Below the pieces are notes generated by a model, which was not told the DNA's origin, ran no database searches, and worked only from the letters and a program-made list of their open reading frames with translations. From contig NZ_CP114029.1 in the NCBI RefSeq assembly GCF_026898155.1, forward strand, positions 4,506,001 through 4,570,000: a stretch of DNA of 64,000 nt. Reading direction: 5' to 3'. The translations under genes and the position numbers were made by a program. Shown piece after piece: positions 1-8,018 of this stretch (position 1 is the first letter of the stretch; each line of letters opens with the position of its first letter). Origin of the DNA: Jiella pelagia (lineage in GTDB: Bacteria; Pseudomonadota; Alphaproteobacteria; Rhizobiales; Rhizobiaceae).

Positions 1-296
1 CGATGATGCAGAAGTACTGCCCGAAGGGCGCTGGCGCCGTCTTCACCTTCGGCCTGAAGGGCGGCTTCGATGCCGGCGTCACCTTCGTCGAGGCGTTGGA
101 GCTGTTCTCCCACCTCGCCAATATCGGCGACACCCGCTCGCTGGTGATCCACCCGGCTTCGACCACCCACCGCCAGCTCTCCGACGAGCAGAAGACCGCG
201 GCCGGCGCCGGACCGGACGTCGTGCGCCTGTCGATCGGCATCGAGGACGCCTCGGACATCATCGCCGACCTTGACCAGGCACTCGCCAAGGTCTGA
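1..296 (+). CDS. O-acetylhomoserine/O-succinylhomoserine sulfhydrylase-like PLP enzyme, C-terminal part
   Basis: The gene runs in from the left edge; only about the last 98 residues are present and the start lies outside the window. The segment has the C-terminal signature of the Cys/Met metabolism PLP family: a GAVFTFGLKGG strand, the SLGGTESLIxHPAST-equivalent region seen here as IGDTRSLVIHPASTTHR, then VRLSIGIEDASDIIADLDQAL at the very end. The RSLVIHPASTTH wording and the DEQ..AAG stretch after it are typical of the MetY branch, which makes homocysteine from an O-acylhomoserine and sulfide in the cytosol. The catalytic lysine is upstream and cannot be checked. A second, more divergent member of the superfamily lies at 8019-9269. 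Confidence 0.85.
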   Translation, partial: MMQKYCPKGAGAVFTFGLKGGFDAGVTFVEALELFSHLANIGDTRSLVIHPASTTHRQLSDEQKTAAGAGPDVVRLSIGIEDASDIIADLDQALAKV

Positions 297-473
297 TCGG
301 CCAAGGCCTGATGGACAAAGGGGCCGGGCCGTCAGCTCGGCCCTTTCTCCCTCCCGGCAGTCATTGCTGCCATGCAGGAACGAAAGGCCATGCCGGCCAT
401 TTCGGCCCGTCTGCCAATTTTGGGGCCGCGCCATGCGGTCCGTCCGGCAAGATCACAGCCAGAGGGGCCGAAC

Positions 474-821
474 ATGACCGAGCATCTGATCCGTTTCGAC
501 AAGGACGGTGTGGAAGCCGAAGCGGGGGCGCCCGACAAGGCGAAGATCAGGAGTGGTCGGCCGACCACCAAGACCTGGAATCTCGAAGACGACGGCAACG
601 GCCTCTTTGCCGGCATCTGGGAGGCGACGGCCGGCGAATGGGACGTCGAATATACCGAGTGGGAGTTCTTCCACATCCTCGAAGGCGTCTCGACCCTCAC
701 GGAGGACGGCGGCGAACCGGTCAAGCTGAAGGCCGGCGACAGCTTCGTCATCCGCCCCGGCTTCAAGGGCCGCTGGAAGGTCATCGAGCCGACGAAGAAG
801 CATTACGTGGTGAAGGTGTGA
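474..821 (+). CDS. Small cupin-domain protein (DUF861/Cupin_3 type)
   Basis: A 115-residue protein consisting of a single beta-barrel cupin fold. The start at 474 is preferred over the in-frame ATG at 372 because an AGAGG Shine-Dalgarno-like run sits about 9 bases upstream and the family begins near this point. The core reads WEATAGEWDVEYTEWEFFHI..GVSTLTEDGG..VKLKAGDSFVIRPGFKGRWKV, matching the Cupin_3 pattern in which the metal-binding histidines of classical cupins are largely missing. This subfamily often sits near amino-acid and ureide metabolism genes, but no substrate can be assigned. It is convergent with the muramidase gene that follows, with only about 9 bases between the stops. Confidence 0.85.
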   Translation: MTEHLIRFDKDGVEAEAGAPDKAKIRSGRPTTKTWNLEDDGNGLFAGIWEATAGEWDVEYTEWEFFHILEGVSTLTEDGGEPVKLKAGDSFVIRPGFKGRWKVIEPTKKHYVVKV

Positions 822-830
822 TCTTTGGGA

Positions 831-1496
831 TCACGCCATGGCGGCTTCGTCCTCGTCTTCGGCGGTCTCCGGGACAGCCATGACAGCCATGACAGCAACG
901 AGAGCGTGCTGGCTGAACTTTTCATAGGCCGCTTTCAACTTGTTCGCATAGAAGACGGCTTGTCCGGGCCCATTGTAAGGACCGGCGAAGTCCACCCAGC
1001 GATGCGCACGCAAGTCATCATCGATTCCGCGGGATTGGAAGAATTTCAACATCGCCACTAATTGTTGGCGTTCGCCTTTCTTGAAATCTTCGACCATGCT
1101 GATCACCCCAGCGTAGCCACAGACAGTATAGTTGAAGCCCATCATCTGTGGCAGCCCCCATGAGGCCGATCGGAGCGCCATCGTGATGTTGATATTCATG
1201 GCGGTGGCGAGTTGCTGATATCGCTCGTTAGCCGATTTGGGGTAGGGTTTCGTCTTCCACTTCTTGTAGGCGACACCCGCCTGCACTGCCGCGTCTCGTT
1301 CCATGCCGGGTCCGAGTTGCCTGTAGAAAACGTGCGGCTCGAAGAGAATCTTCGGCCGATTGTCAGGAAAGAATCCTCTTCCCGCGGCTTCAACTTCAAC
1401 GACAGCCCTGATTTCCGCGACGCCGGTCTTCAGGAAATTGGCGGCGTCTTGATAATCCGTGGCCGTCAGTCGGATGCCAGTTCCCACAAAGTTCAT
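831..1496 (-). CDS. N-acetylmuramidase family protein (DUF3380/PF11860 type endolysin domain)
   Basis: About 221 residues from the ATG at 1496, which is preceded by a GGAG-like site; an in-frame ATG at 1565 gives a longer, unsupported N-terminus. The family core is clear: AEIRAVVEVEAAGRGF, then RPKILFEPHVFYRQLG, then GLPQMMGFNY, which match the conserved catalytic-Glu region, the RPKILFExHxF motif and the SWGxxQxMG motif of the N-acetylmuramidase domain. The expected activity is cleavage of the MurNAc-GlcNAc bond of peptidoglycan. No signal peptide and no holin or other phage gene is adjacent, so it is an orphan. The last ~20 residues (AVMAVMAVPETAEDEDE) are low-complexity and encoded by a short tandem repeat near 877-897. 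Confidence 0.85.
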   Translation of the reverse strand: MNFVGTGIRLTATDYQDAANFLKTGVAEIRAVVEVEAAGRGFFPDNRPKILFEPHVFYRQLGPGMERDAAVQAGVAYKKWKTKPYPKSANERYQQLATAMNINITMALRSASWGLPQMMGFNYTVCGYAGVISMVEDFKKGERQQLVAMLKFFQSRGIDDDLRAHRWVDFAGPYNGPGQAVFYANKLKAAYEKFSQHALVAVMAVMAVPETAEDEDEAAMA

Positions 1497-1605
1497 GACG
1501 ATGGCTCCACAATTCCGCAAGGGAACGGGAGGATTGTTACATGAAGAATTCCCCGAAAACAACAAGTGCGTGTTTTTTAATTGAGTGATCGTCGAAGTTA
1601 CAGCA

Positions 1606-2898
1606 TCAGGTCAGGTCGCGCCGCGCGCCTGCCGTCACCTCCAGCTTCTCCAGCCCGTGAAAATGCCAGCTGTCCCGGTATTGCGACGAGGCCGTCATCT
1701 GCAGCTGCGGGCATCTCGCAAACACCCGCTCGAGTGCGATCTTCAGCTCCAGCCGCGCTAGCGGGGCGCCGATGCAGAAATGGATGCCGCCGCCAAACGA
1801 GGTCGGGATCTTGGTGCTCTTTTCGAGATAGCGCTCCGGCCGGAATGTGTCCGGATCCGCGTAGGCGGCAGGATCGCGATTGGCGGCGGCTAGCAGCAGC
1901 GCCACCTTGTCGCCCCGCGCGAGCGTCACGCCGCCCGGCAGATCGAGCGCCTCCAGAGCGTAGCGTTCGAAGAGATGCAGCGGCGGATCGAAGCGCAGCG
2001 TCTCCTCGATCGTCGCCTGCGCCCGCGCCTCGTCGGTGAAGAGGCCGGCCGGATCTGCACCCGATTGGAGAATTGCCTTCACCCCGTTGCCGATCTGGTG
2101 GACGGTCGCCTCATGGCCGGCATTGAGCAGCAGGACGACGAGCGAGATCAACTCCTGCCGGTCGAGCCTGCCGCCTTCGGTCTCGGCGGCGATCAGTGCC
2201 GAGATCAGGTCGTCGGCCGGCCGCTTGCGCTTTTCCTCGACGATTTCCCGCAGAAAATCCGCGAAATCTTCGGCGGCCCCGTTGGCGGCATGTTCTGCCT
2301 CGACGCTGCGGCCGGGCGTGTACATCGCCACCATGCGATGCGACCAGTCGAGCAGGAGGTCCGAGGCGGACGCCGGCACCCCGATCAGCTCGGCGATCAC
2401 CCGGACGGGAAGGGGCGAGGCATAGGCGGCGATGAGGTCGACCGGCTCATCGTGCGGGAAAGCGTCGATCAACCCGTCGGCGATCGCCGAGATCTGCGGG
2501 GCGAGCCGCTCGATCCGGCGGGAGACGAAGGCCTTGGTCAGGAGTCCTCGCAGCCGGGTATGGGTGGGCGGCTCAAGTTCGAGGAGCGAGTTTGATTCCA
2601 GCGCATAGAAGGCGCGGAGATGGACGGGCTTCTGCGAAAAGTCCGGCCGGCCTTCGGGATTGCCCGGGACGATGCGGCCAAAGCGTCGGTCCTTGAGGAT
2701 CGCCGCGACGAGATCGTAGCGCGCCACCGCATGGCCGCCGATCGCATCCCACCGGGCGATGCCGCCGTCCTCGATCAGCCTTCGATAGGCCGGATAGGGG
2801 TTTTCGTAGAAGGCGGGATCGCGCGGATCGAGAGACATGAGGCCGCCCTCGAGGCGAAAGCTGGCGGGCGAGAGAGCGGGGTCGTTTTGCAGGTTCAT
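1606..2898 (-). CDS. Cytochrome P450
   Basis: A 430-residue soluble bacterial P450 with all landmark motifs: I-helix LLLNAGHEATVH, the K-helix ExxR as EETLR, the RPERYL meander, and the heme loop FGGGIHFCIGAPLARLE with the thiolate ligand at about Cys375. The I-helix acid/alcohol pair is E-A-T, typical of monooxygenases. There is no transmembrane anchor. The chosen ATG gives ~20 residues before the conserved MSLDPRDPAFYENPYPAY start, so translation could also begin at that internal Met (about 2838). No ferredoxin or ferredoxin reductase is nearby, so its redox partner must be encoded elsewhere. The substrate cannot be predicted from sequence; such CYPs in this group commonly hydroxylate fatty acids, terpenoids or xenobiotics. 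Confidence 0.93.
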   Translation of the reverse strand: MNLQNDPALSPASFRLEGGLMSLDPRDPAFYENPYPAYRRLIEDGGIARWDAIGGHAVARYDLVAAILKDRRFGRIVPGNPEGRPDFSQKPVHLRAFYALESNSLLELEPPTHTRLRGLLTKAFVSRRIERLAPQISAIADGLIDAFPHDEPVDLIAAYASPLPVRVIAELIGVPASASDLLLDWSHRMVAMYTPGRSVEAEHAANGAAEDFADFLREIVEEKRKRPADDLISALIAAETEGGRLDRQELISLVVLLLNAGHEATVHQIGNGVKAILQSGADPAGLFTDEARAQATIEETLRFDPPLHLFERYALEALDLPGGVTLARGDKVALLLAAANRDPAAYADPDTFRPERYLEKSTKIPTSFGGGIHFCIGAPLARLELKIALERVFARCPQLQMTASSQYRDSWHFHGLEKLEVTAGARRDLT

Positions 2899-3013
2899 GC
2901 CGCTTCATCGCGCCACGAGCCTCAGCGATGCAACAGGAAGGGTGACGCCGGCAGTTGGTGGACACCGTCGCCCCTCGGGCTCGTCCCTGCATGCAACAGC
3001 CGTCCCGCCGGCG

Positions 3014-3739
3014 TCAGCAGGAGCCTCTGAGATGCACCTGCCGCCAGCCGGCGCGCTCGTCCCGCACCTTCACGGTAACTTCGCGCGTCTCGTATTGCGG
3101 CGGGAGGATGCGGGCGACGCGGCGGGCCGGCTCGATCACTACCCATTCGCGCACCGTCTCGTAGCGCGGCGGCACGACGTAGCGCTGCACGGAGGCCGGG
3201 CGCACCATCACCTTTTCATGGCTGACGCCGTAGCGCGCCGGGACAACCTCGGTCCATTGGCGGCCGGGCTCGACGACGACGGTGGCAGGCCGGGTGCCGT
3301 AGCGCGGCGGCACGGCGATGCGGCAATAGACGCGCTTGCCGTCGATCCAGCGCCACTCCCAGCGTTCGCCGCCGGGATCGAGGACCACCGTTTGATGCAC
3401 CGTGCGATAGACCGGCGCGGTGGAGCGGGCGACGACACGGGCGGGTTCGAGCACCACCCGCTTTTCCACGACGCGGTACTCGGCAGGGAGGTGCGTCTCG
3501 GCGACGCGGCTTGGCTCGACGAGCACTTCCCGCGTTCCCCAGCCATAGCGGGCCGGGACGACGTCGTAGACCGTCTCGGCCGGCCGCACGACCACCGTCT
3601 CGTGCCGGGTCGCGTAGGCGGCCGGCTCGACGACCGGCTGATAACAGGAAATCGCTGCTCCGCCCGCGCTGGCCGGGCCGACCGCCATCGCCAGAGTGCT
3701 CGCTGCGGTGATGAATGAGACGAAGATCCGTGTTCGCAT
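3014..3739 (-). CDS. Secreted protein built of ~25-residue P-x-x-Y tandem repeats
   Basis: About 241 residues from the ATG at 3739; an ATG 21 bases upstream is in frame but adds nothing conserved. Residues 1-25 form a Sec signal peptide ending ASAGG. The rest is about eight repeats of the form P-(P/A)-x-Y-(x)4-x-V-V-(V/I)-x-P-A, for example PPRYETVREWVVIEPA and PAEYRVVEKRVVLEPA. An insert WEWRWIDGKRVYCRIAV lies in the middle. No enzymatic domain is visible; periplasmic or surface location is inferred from the signal. A GAGNCTC heptamer at 3021-3027 lies in the last codons. If that site also carries the window-wide extra base, the protein would read on to a stop overlapping the P450 start, so the C-terminus is uncertain. 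Confidence 0.72.
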   Translation of the reverse strand: MRTRIFVSFITAASTLAMAVGPASAGGAAISCYQPVVEPAAYATRHETVVVRPAETVYDVVPARYGWGTREVLVEPSRVAETHLPAEYRVVEKRVVLEPARVVARSTAPVYRTVHQTVVLDPGGERWEWRWIDGKRVYCRIAVPPRYGTRPATVVVEPGRQWTEVVPARYGVSHEKVMVRPASVQRYVVPPRYETVREWVVIEPARRVARILPPQYETREVTVKVRDERAGWRQVHLRGSC

Positions 3740-4044
3740 ACCGGCGTCCTTCAACGTCAACCCGAAGTGGGAATGAGTATAGGCCGGATCGGCGAAACAC
3801 GTAGCGAAGTACTGTATCGAAGTCTAATCAGAGTTAAACGTAGATTTTAATTAAAATGCTCTGCGCCACTATGGTTCGGCCGGAGCGATCGCCACCGCCG
3901 ACGCAGCGGCGGTCCGCCGGAGGCAGGCAGCCGGCGGCGTGAGGCGGTGCGGCACGGAAGCGCGGTAAGGAGGCGTCGCCGGCGGACGCCCGCAATGACG
4001 GGCTTCCCGCCGGCCGTCCCGATTACCCGGGCTCGTTCCGCCCC
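3740..4044. other. Intergenic region, no gene seen
   Basis: A gap between the repeat-protein start and the transporter stop. The part near 3815-3865 is AT-rich relative to the window and is the likely promoter zone of the repeat-protein gene. The other end holds an imperfect GC hairpin (3978-4014), listed separately. I see no ORF with family resemblance. Confidence 0.5.
3978..4014 (-). terminator. Candidate GC-rich terminator hairpin after the formate/nitrite transporter gene
   Basis: Arms GCCGGCGG and CCGCCGGC frame a second short pairing (GCCCG with CGGGC), with no strong U-tract. It sits about 30 bases past the stop of the transporter gene on the minus strand. Confidence 0.35.
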
Positions 4045-5005
4045 TCAGTGGCGGTGCTTCTTCTCGACGCCGAGCAGCCAGTCCCGCCAGTTCAACCGAT
4101 CACCATAGCGCTCGAACAGCCTGGAATCCTTGTGCTCGGCGAACAGAGCGTAGTTGAGGACGGCGACGAAGGTGACACCGCCGATCGTGTTGCCGAGGAG
4201 CACCGGCAGGACGAAGGTCGGCAACAGCGGCAGGAGGTCAACGTCGCTTTCACGGAAGGCGAGGAAGAAGACCTCGACGGACGATGTGATGACGTGGAAG
4301 AACCCGCCGACGCCGATGAAATACATCAGGATCCAGACCAGGAGGACGCGGGAAACCGTGTCCTTGCAGGCATGCATCAGCCAGACCATGGCGGCGACGA
4401 TCCAGCCGGCGATGATCGCCTTGGAGAAGATGTCGAACCAGCCCTTCTCATAGGCGTGGCGGCCGATCTCGACGGCCTTTTCGAGCCGCGCCGGGTCGAG
4501 TACCTCGAAATAGGCGAGCAGCGCCGCGACGCCGACGGCCCCGATCATGTTGGCGACGAGCACGACCAGCCACAGGCGCAGGAGATTGGCGACGCTGGCG
4601 AGCTTCACCAAAACCAGAACCACGGGCGTCAGGGTGTTTTCCGTAAAGAGCTGATAGCGGCCGAGGACGATGATCAGGAAGCCGACCGGATAAAGCAGAT
4701 TGCCGACGATGCCCGGCGTCGCCTCCCCGGAGGCTTCGACAAAGACGACGCGGGCGAGGAAGGTCAGGCCCAGAGCCGCGCCGGCGCCGAGCCCGCTCCA
4801 GAAGAGGTAGCGATTGCTGGCTTCGAGCCTCGTGGTCCGCGACCGAGAGGACGCGCGCGAAGATCTCCTCGAAGGAGAAGAAGTCGCGGATCGTCGAGCC
4901 TTCGGAAGGCGCGTTGTGAAGGGATTCTTCGGGGTCCTTGCGGGCCTTTTCGGCCTCGTCCGCGTCTTCGTTCAGATCCTCGTCGACATCCCCATCGCGC
5001 GCCAT
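4045..5005 (-). CDS. Formate/nitrite transporter (FNT) family channel, frame broken at GAGNCTC
   Basis: With one base removed from GAGCCTC at 4825-4831 the gene encodes about 319 residues. There is an acidic N-terminal tail (VDEDLNEDADEAEKARKDPEE), then a six-helix FNT core with GRYQLFTENTLTPV, AWLLVVLVANMIGAVG-like and LLGNTIGGVTFVAVLNY signatures. FNT proteins are pentameric inner-membrane channels for formate, nitrite or related monovalent anions; this long acidic-tail subgroup is common in Alphaproteobacteria and its substrate is not settled. As given, the frame switches inside DHE|LEASNRYLF, near residue 59. Before and after that point the residues match the family without gap, so the gene was probably intact. 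Neither a formate dehydrogenase nor a nitrite reductase gene is near. Confidence 0.85.
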
Positions 5006-5194
5006 CGCTGTCCTTCCGCGCCTGGCGTGGCGGATCCTTCCGCACTCGACCGCCGGCAAGAGGAGAATAGGATGACAATGGACTGAAAGAAGAGGGCATT
5101 CCTGACCTCGCGGGAAAATTCCCGAGGCCACCCGCCAGCCGAGTTCACCGCGTCTTAACCACGCCCGTGCGAGATCTAGGCGTGGAGGCCCGCG

Positions 5195-5503
5195 ATGCAC
5201 ACGATCCAGAAGCGCAAGTCATTTTTCGGCAAGCTGATCGTCCCGGCGATGGCTTCGGCCGTGCTGGCCTATTTCGTCGTCAGTGCCAAGACCGGCCAGT
5301 ATGGCAGCGAGGCGAAGGTGGCCTTTTCCCGCCAGCTTGCCGTGCGCAACGCCGAATATACCGAACTCCTCGCCCGGCGCGACGCGCTGGAAAGGCGGGT
5401 CCGGGCGATGAAGGACGGGACACTCGAACGCGACATGATCGACGAGAACGCCCGGCGGGCGCTCAACGTCGCCCGCGAGGACGAGATCGTCATCCTGCGC
5501 TGA
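5195..5503 (+). CDS. FtsB/DivIC-like septum formation initiator family protein
   Basis: A 102-residue protein with a short cytoplasmic N-terminus, one transmembrane helix (about residues 13-29) and a periplasmic coiled coil (SRQLAVRNAEYTELLARRDALERRVRAMK). It ends in the LERDMIDENARRALNVAREDEIVIL segment that typifies the alphaproteobacterial FtsB/DivIC family. Such proteins join the divisome complex with FtsL/FtsQ at the septum. In related genomes this gene usually sits between eno and pdhA, but here it is beside an FNT channel and convergent with LysR, 19 bases between stops. It could therefore be a second, relocated copy rather than the main ftsB. Confidence 0.82.
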   Translation: MHTIQKRKSFFGKLIVPAMASAVLAYFVVSAKTGQYGSEAKVAFSRQLAVRNAEYTELLARRDALERRVRAMKDGTLERDMIDENARRALNVAREDEIVILR

Positions 5504-5522
5504 CGGCACCCGCCGAGTGGTT

Positions 5523-6536
5523 CTATTCCGCCGCGATGTCCCGTTTGACATGGGTGAAGCGCTGGATCACCCAGGAGCGAAACAGCGCGATCGCGGGATC
5601 CGACATATCGTCCGGATGGACGGTCAGGTAATAGCCGAATCCTGATTCCGACGTCGCCTCGTAAGGTGTCACCAGCCGGCCGTCGGCGATTTCCTTGGCG
5701 AACATGTCGACATCGACCAGGATGACGCCATTGCCGGTGATCGCCATTTCCACCGTCAGCCGCTCGGCATCGAGCGCCAGGCCGCGCTCCGGCGAAATCT
5801 CCAGATCGAAATGCCGGGCGAAGGCCGCCCAAAGCACACCGAAGGGCTCGCCCTCGAGCCGGGTGTGAAGGAGTTCGTTGGCGCGCAGGAAGGCCTGAAG
5901 ATCCATGCCCCGGCAGCGTTCGGCGATATCCGGGGAGCAGGCCGGCGTCTGGCTGATCAGCCAGAGCGGATCGCGCACCGCATCGTCGTAGCGTGGCCGG
6001 TCGAAGACGATGGCGATGTCGCAGACCGTCGCCCGCGGCAGGCCGACGCCGTTGGAGGAGAAGAGATCGATCGAGATGTCGGGAAAGGCGAGGCGGAACT
6101 CGCGCAAGAGCGACATGCCCATGACGTTCAGAAAGGTCGGCGGCATGTGGACCCGCAGCATGCGCTGGGCGGTGCCGGCCCTGTGGCGCAGCGCCTGCAT
6201 CGTTGCTTCCAAGCCGTCGAAGGACTTCGTCACCACCGGCAGGAGCGCCGCGCCCGCCTTGGTCAGGACGAGCCCCTGGGATCGCCGTTCCAGCAGCTTG
6301 CAGCCCAAAAGCTCCTCCAGCCGGCTGACATGGCGGCTCAGCGCGCTCTGGGAGATGTGCAGCGAGGCGGCGGCGCCGGTGAAGCTGAGGCGCCTCCCGA
6401 CCACCTCGAAGGCCCTCAGCGCATTCAAAGGCAACCACAGCCGGGCGGCATCCGACGCCTCCGGCGGCAGGCTCTTCGGCTTTGTGCGGGCTTCGTCGAC
6501 CGCGGCGGGCGGGCGGATCGGCATCTCTTGCCTCAA
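5523..6536 (-). CDS. LysR-type transcriptional regulator (GcvA-like)
   Basis: A 337-residue LTTR. The winged-helix DNA-binding domain occupies about residues 35-95 (LNALRAFEVVGRRLSFTGAAASLHISQSALSRHVSRLEELLG), followed by the linker helix and a periplasmic-binding-protein-like effector domain. The spacing and the wording LPLNALRAFE place it in the GcvA branch. An N-terminal tail of ~30 residues precedes the domain, so the internal Met at residue 5 could also be used. It is divergent from the Rieske oxygenase gene with 78 bases between starts, the classic arrangement for an LTTR controlling the neighbouring catabolic operon in response to the operon's substrate. The effector is not known. Confidence 0.92.
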   Translation of the reverse strand: MRQEMPIRPPAAVDEARTKPKSLPPEASDAARLWLPLNALRAFEVVGRRLSFTGAAASLHISQSALSRHVSRLEELLGCKLLERRSQGLVLTKAGAALLPVVTKSFDGLEATMQALRHRAGTAQRMLRVHMPPTFLNVMGMSLLREFRLAFPDISIDLFSSNGVGLPRATVCDIAIVFDRPRYDDAVRDPLWLISQTPACSPDIAERCRGMDLQAFLRANELLHTRLEGEPFGVLWAAFARHFDLEISPERGLALDAERLTVEMAITGNGVILVDVDMFAKEIADGRLVTPYEATSESGFGYYLTVHPDDMSDPAIALFRSWVIQRFTHVKRDIAAE

Positions 6537-6614
6537 TTCGATAGGGCGATGCAGAAACGGTATTTGAAAGCCATTCTAACCGCTGACAAGCTCGTGGCTC
6601 AATAAGGAGGCACG
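6537..6614. promoter_or_regulatory. Divergent promoter region between LysR and Rieske oxygenase genes
   Basis: A 78-base spacer between divergent starts holds the control signals for both genes. An AAGGAGG ribosome-binding site at about 6604-6610 supports the Rieske start at 6615. I cannot point to a convincing T-N11-A LysR box by eye. Confidence 0.5.
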
Positions 6615-7989
6615 ATGCTCGACCTGTCCATGATCGCGGCAGTTTTTGCTCAGCGCAAGCCGGGCCATACGCTGCCTCAAGCCCTCTACAACAGTCCGGA
6701 CGTCTACGAGTTCGATCTCGAGGCGATCTACGGCCAGTCGTGGATCCTTGCCGGTTTCACCTGCGAGATCCCGCGGCCGCGCGGCGTTCTGGCGCTGACC
6801 ATCGGCCGCTCGCCTGTCGTGATCACCCGCGACCGCGACGGTGCGCTGCGCGCCTTCCACAATTCCTGCCGGCATCGTGGCGCCCAGGTCTGCAACGATG
6901 GCGCCGGCGCCCGCTCGCGTCTGACCTGCCCCTATCACCAGTGGGTCTACGGCCTCGACGGCAAGCTCGTCCACGCCAAGGACATGCAGCCGAGCTTCAA
7001 GGCCGACGAGCATGGGCTGAAGCCGGTGCATGTCGAGGAGGTCGCCGGTGCGATCTTCGTCTCGATGGCCGAGACGCCCCAGGCCTTCGATCGCTTCCGC
7101 TCGCATCTGGAGCCGCTGCTCGCGCCGCACCGGCTGAACGAGGCCAAGCTCGCCCACCAGAACACGCTGGTGGAGAAGGGCAACTGGAAGCTCGTCATGG
7201 AGAATGCCCGCGAGTGCTATCACTGCGCCGTCGGCCATCCCGAACTGGCGCTGACCTTCCCGATCGGCGAGGCCAAGGGCGGCCACTTCGCGAAGGATGG
7301 CGACCCGCGGCACACCGCCTTCGACGCCAAGCTTGCGCCTCTCGGCCTTGCCAAGGGCCCGTATGACGGCCCGTGGTGGCAGGTCGAGCGGTTCCCGCTG
7401 AAGGACGGCCAGGTATCACTGACGATGGACGGCCAGCCGGCGGTGAAGAAGCTGATGATCGAAGGCGACCAGCCCGACGTCGGCTCGCTGCGCTGGGCGA
7501 TCGAGCCGCACAGCTTCTGCCATTCGACCTCCGACACGACGGTCTATTTCAGCGCCATGCCGACCGGCCCGCACGAGACCGTCGTCACCTGCAAGTGGCT
7601 GGTCCATCAGGACGCCGTCGAGGGCGTCGACTACGACGTCGAGCGGCTGACGGCGCTGTGGAACATCACCAACCAGCAGGACCGCGATCTCGTCGAGCCT
7701 CAACCAGCGCGGCGTCAATTCACTCGGCTACACGCCGGGGCCCTATTGCGAGGAGGGCGAAGAATACGTCATGCGCTTTACCGACTGGTATTGCGACAAG
7801 GCGCAGGACTTCATCGCCGCGCGCACCGGCATCGACCGGCGGGCGAAGGCTGTCCATGCGGTGCCCGCTGCCGGCGAAGCCGCATACGTCGCGGCGCCAG
7901 GCTTGGCGGCGATGACCGCCGAGCTCGGGATGGCGCCGGCCTTCGCCGCAGAGACCGCCGCCGCCGAACAGTGGCCGGACGTTTCGTGA
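6615..7989 (+). CDS. Rieske non-heme iron oxygenase, alpha subunit (quaternary-amine demethylase type), frame broken at GAGNCTC
   Basis: After removing one base from GAGCCTC at 7695-7701 the product is about 457 residues. The Rieske [2Fe-2S] centre is C85-x-H87...C105-x2-H108. The mononuclear iron site is NARECYHCAVGHPE (E200, H203, H208), with the carboxylate ligand probably D356 or D358 in TNQQDRDLVE. Architecture and motifs resemble glycine betaine, stachydrine and carnitine oxygenases, which oxidatively remove N-methyl groups or cleave C-N bonds. As written the frame changes at E361; the restored text reads DLVELNQRGVNS and continues to a conserved C-terminus YCEEGEEYVMRFTDWY. The strong AAGGAGG fixes the start. 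No dedicated reductase gene is adjacent. The downstream flavoproteins suggest stepwise dealkylation of one substrate. Confidence 0.88.
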
Positions 7990-8018
7990 GCGGCGACGGG
8001 CTGCCGGAACGGCACGAC

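Noticed and set aside
818..834. GTGATC...GATCAC hairpin as terminator between cupin and muramidase genes
   Set aside because: Only 6 bp with a short loop and no U-tract; too weak to list.
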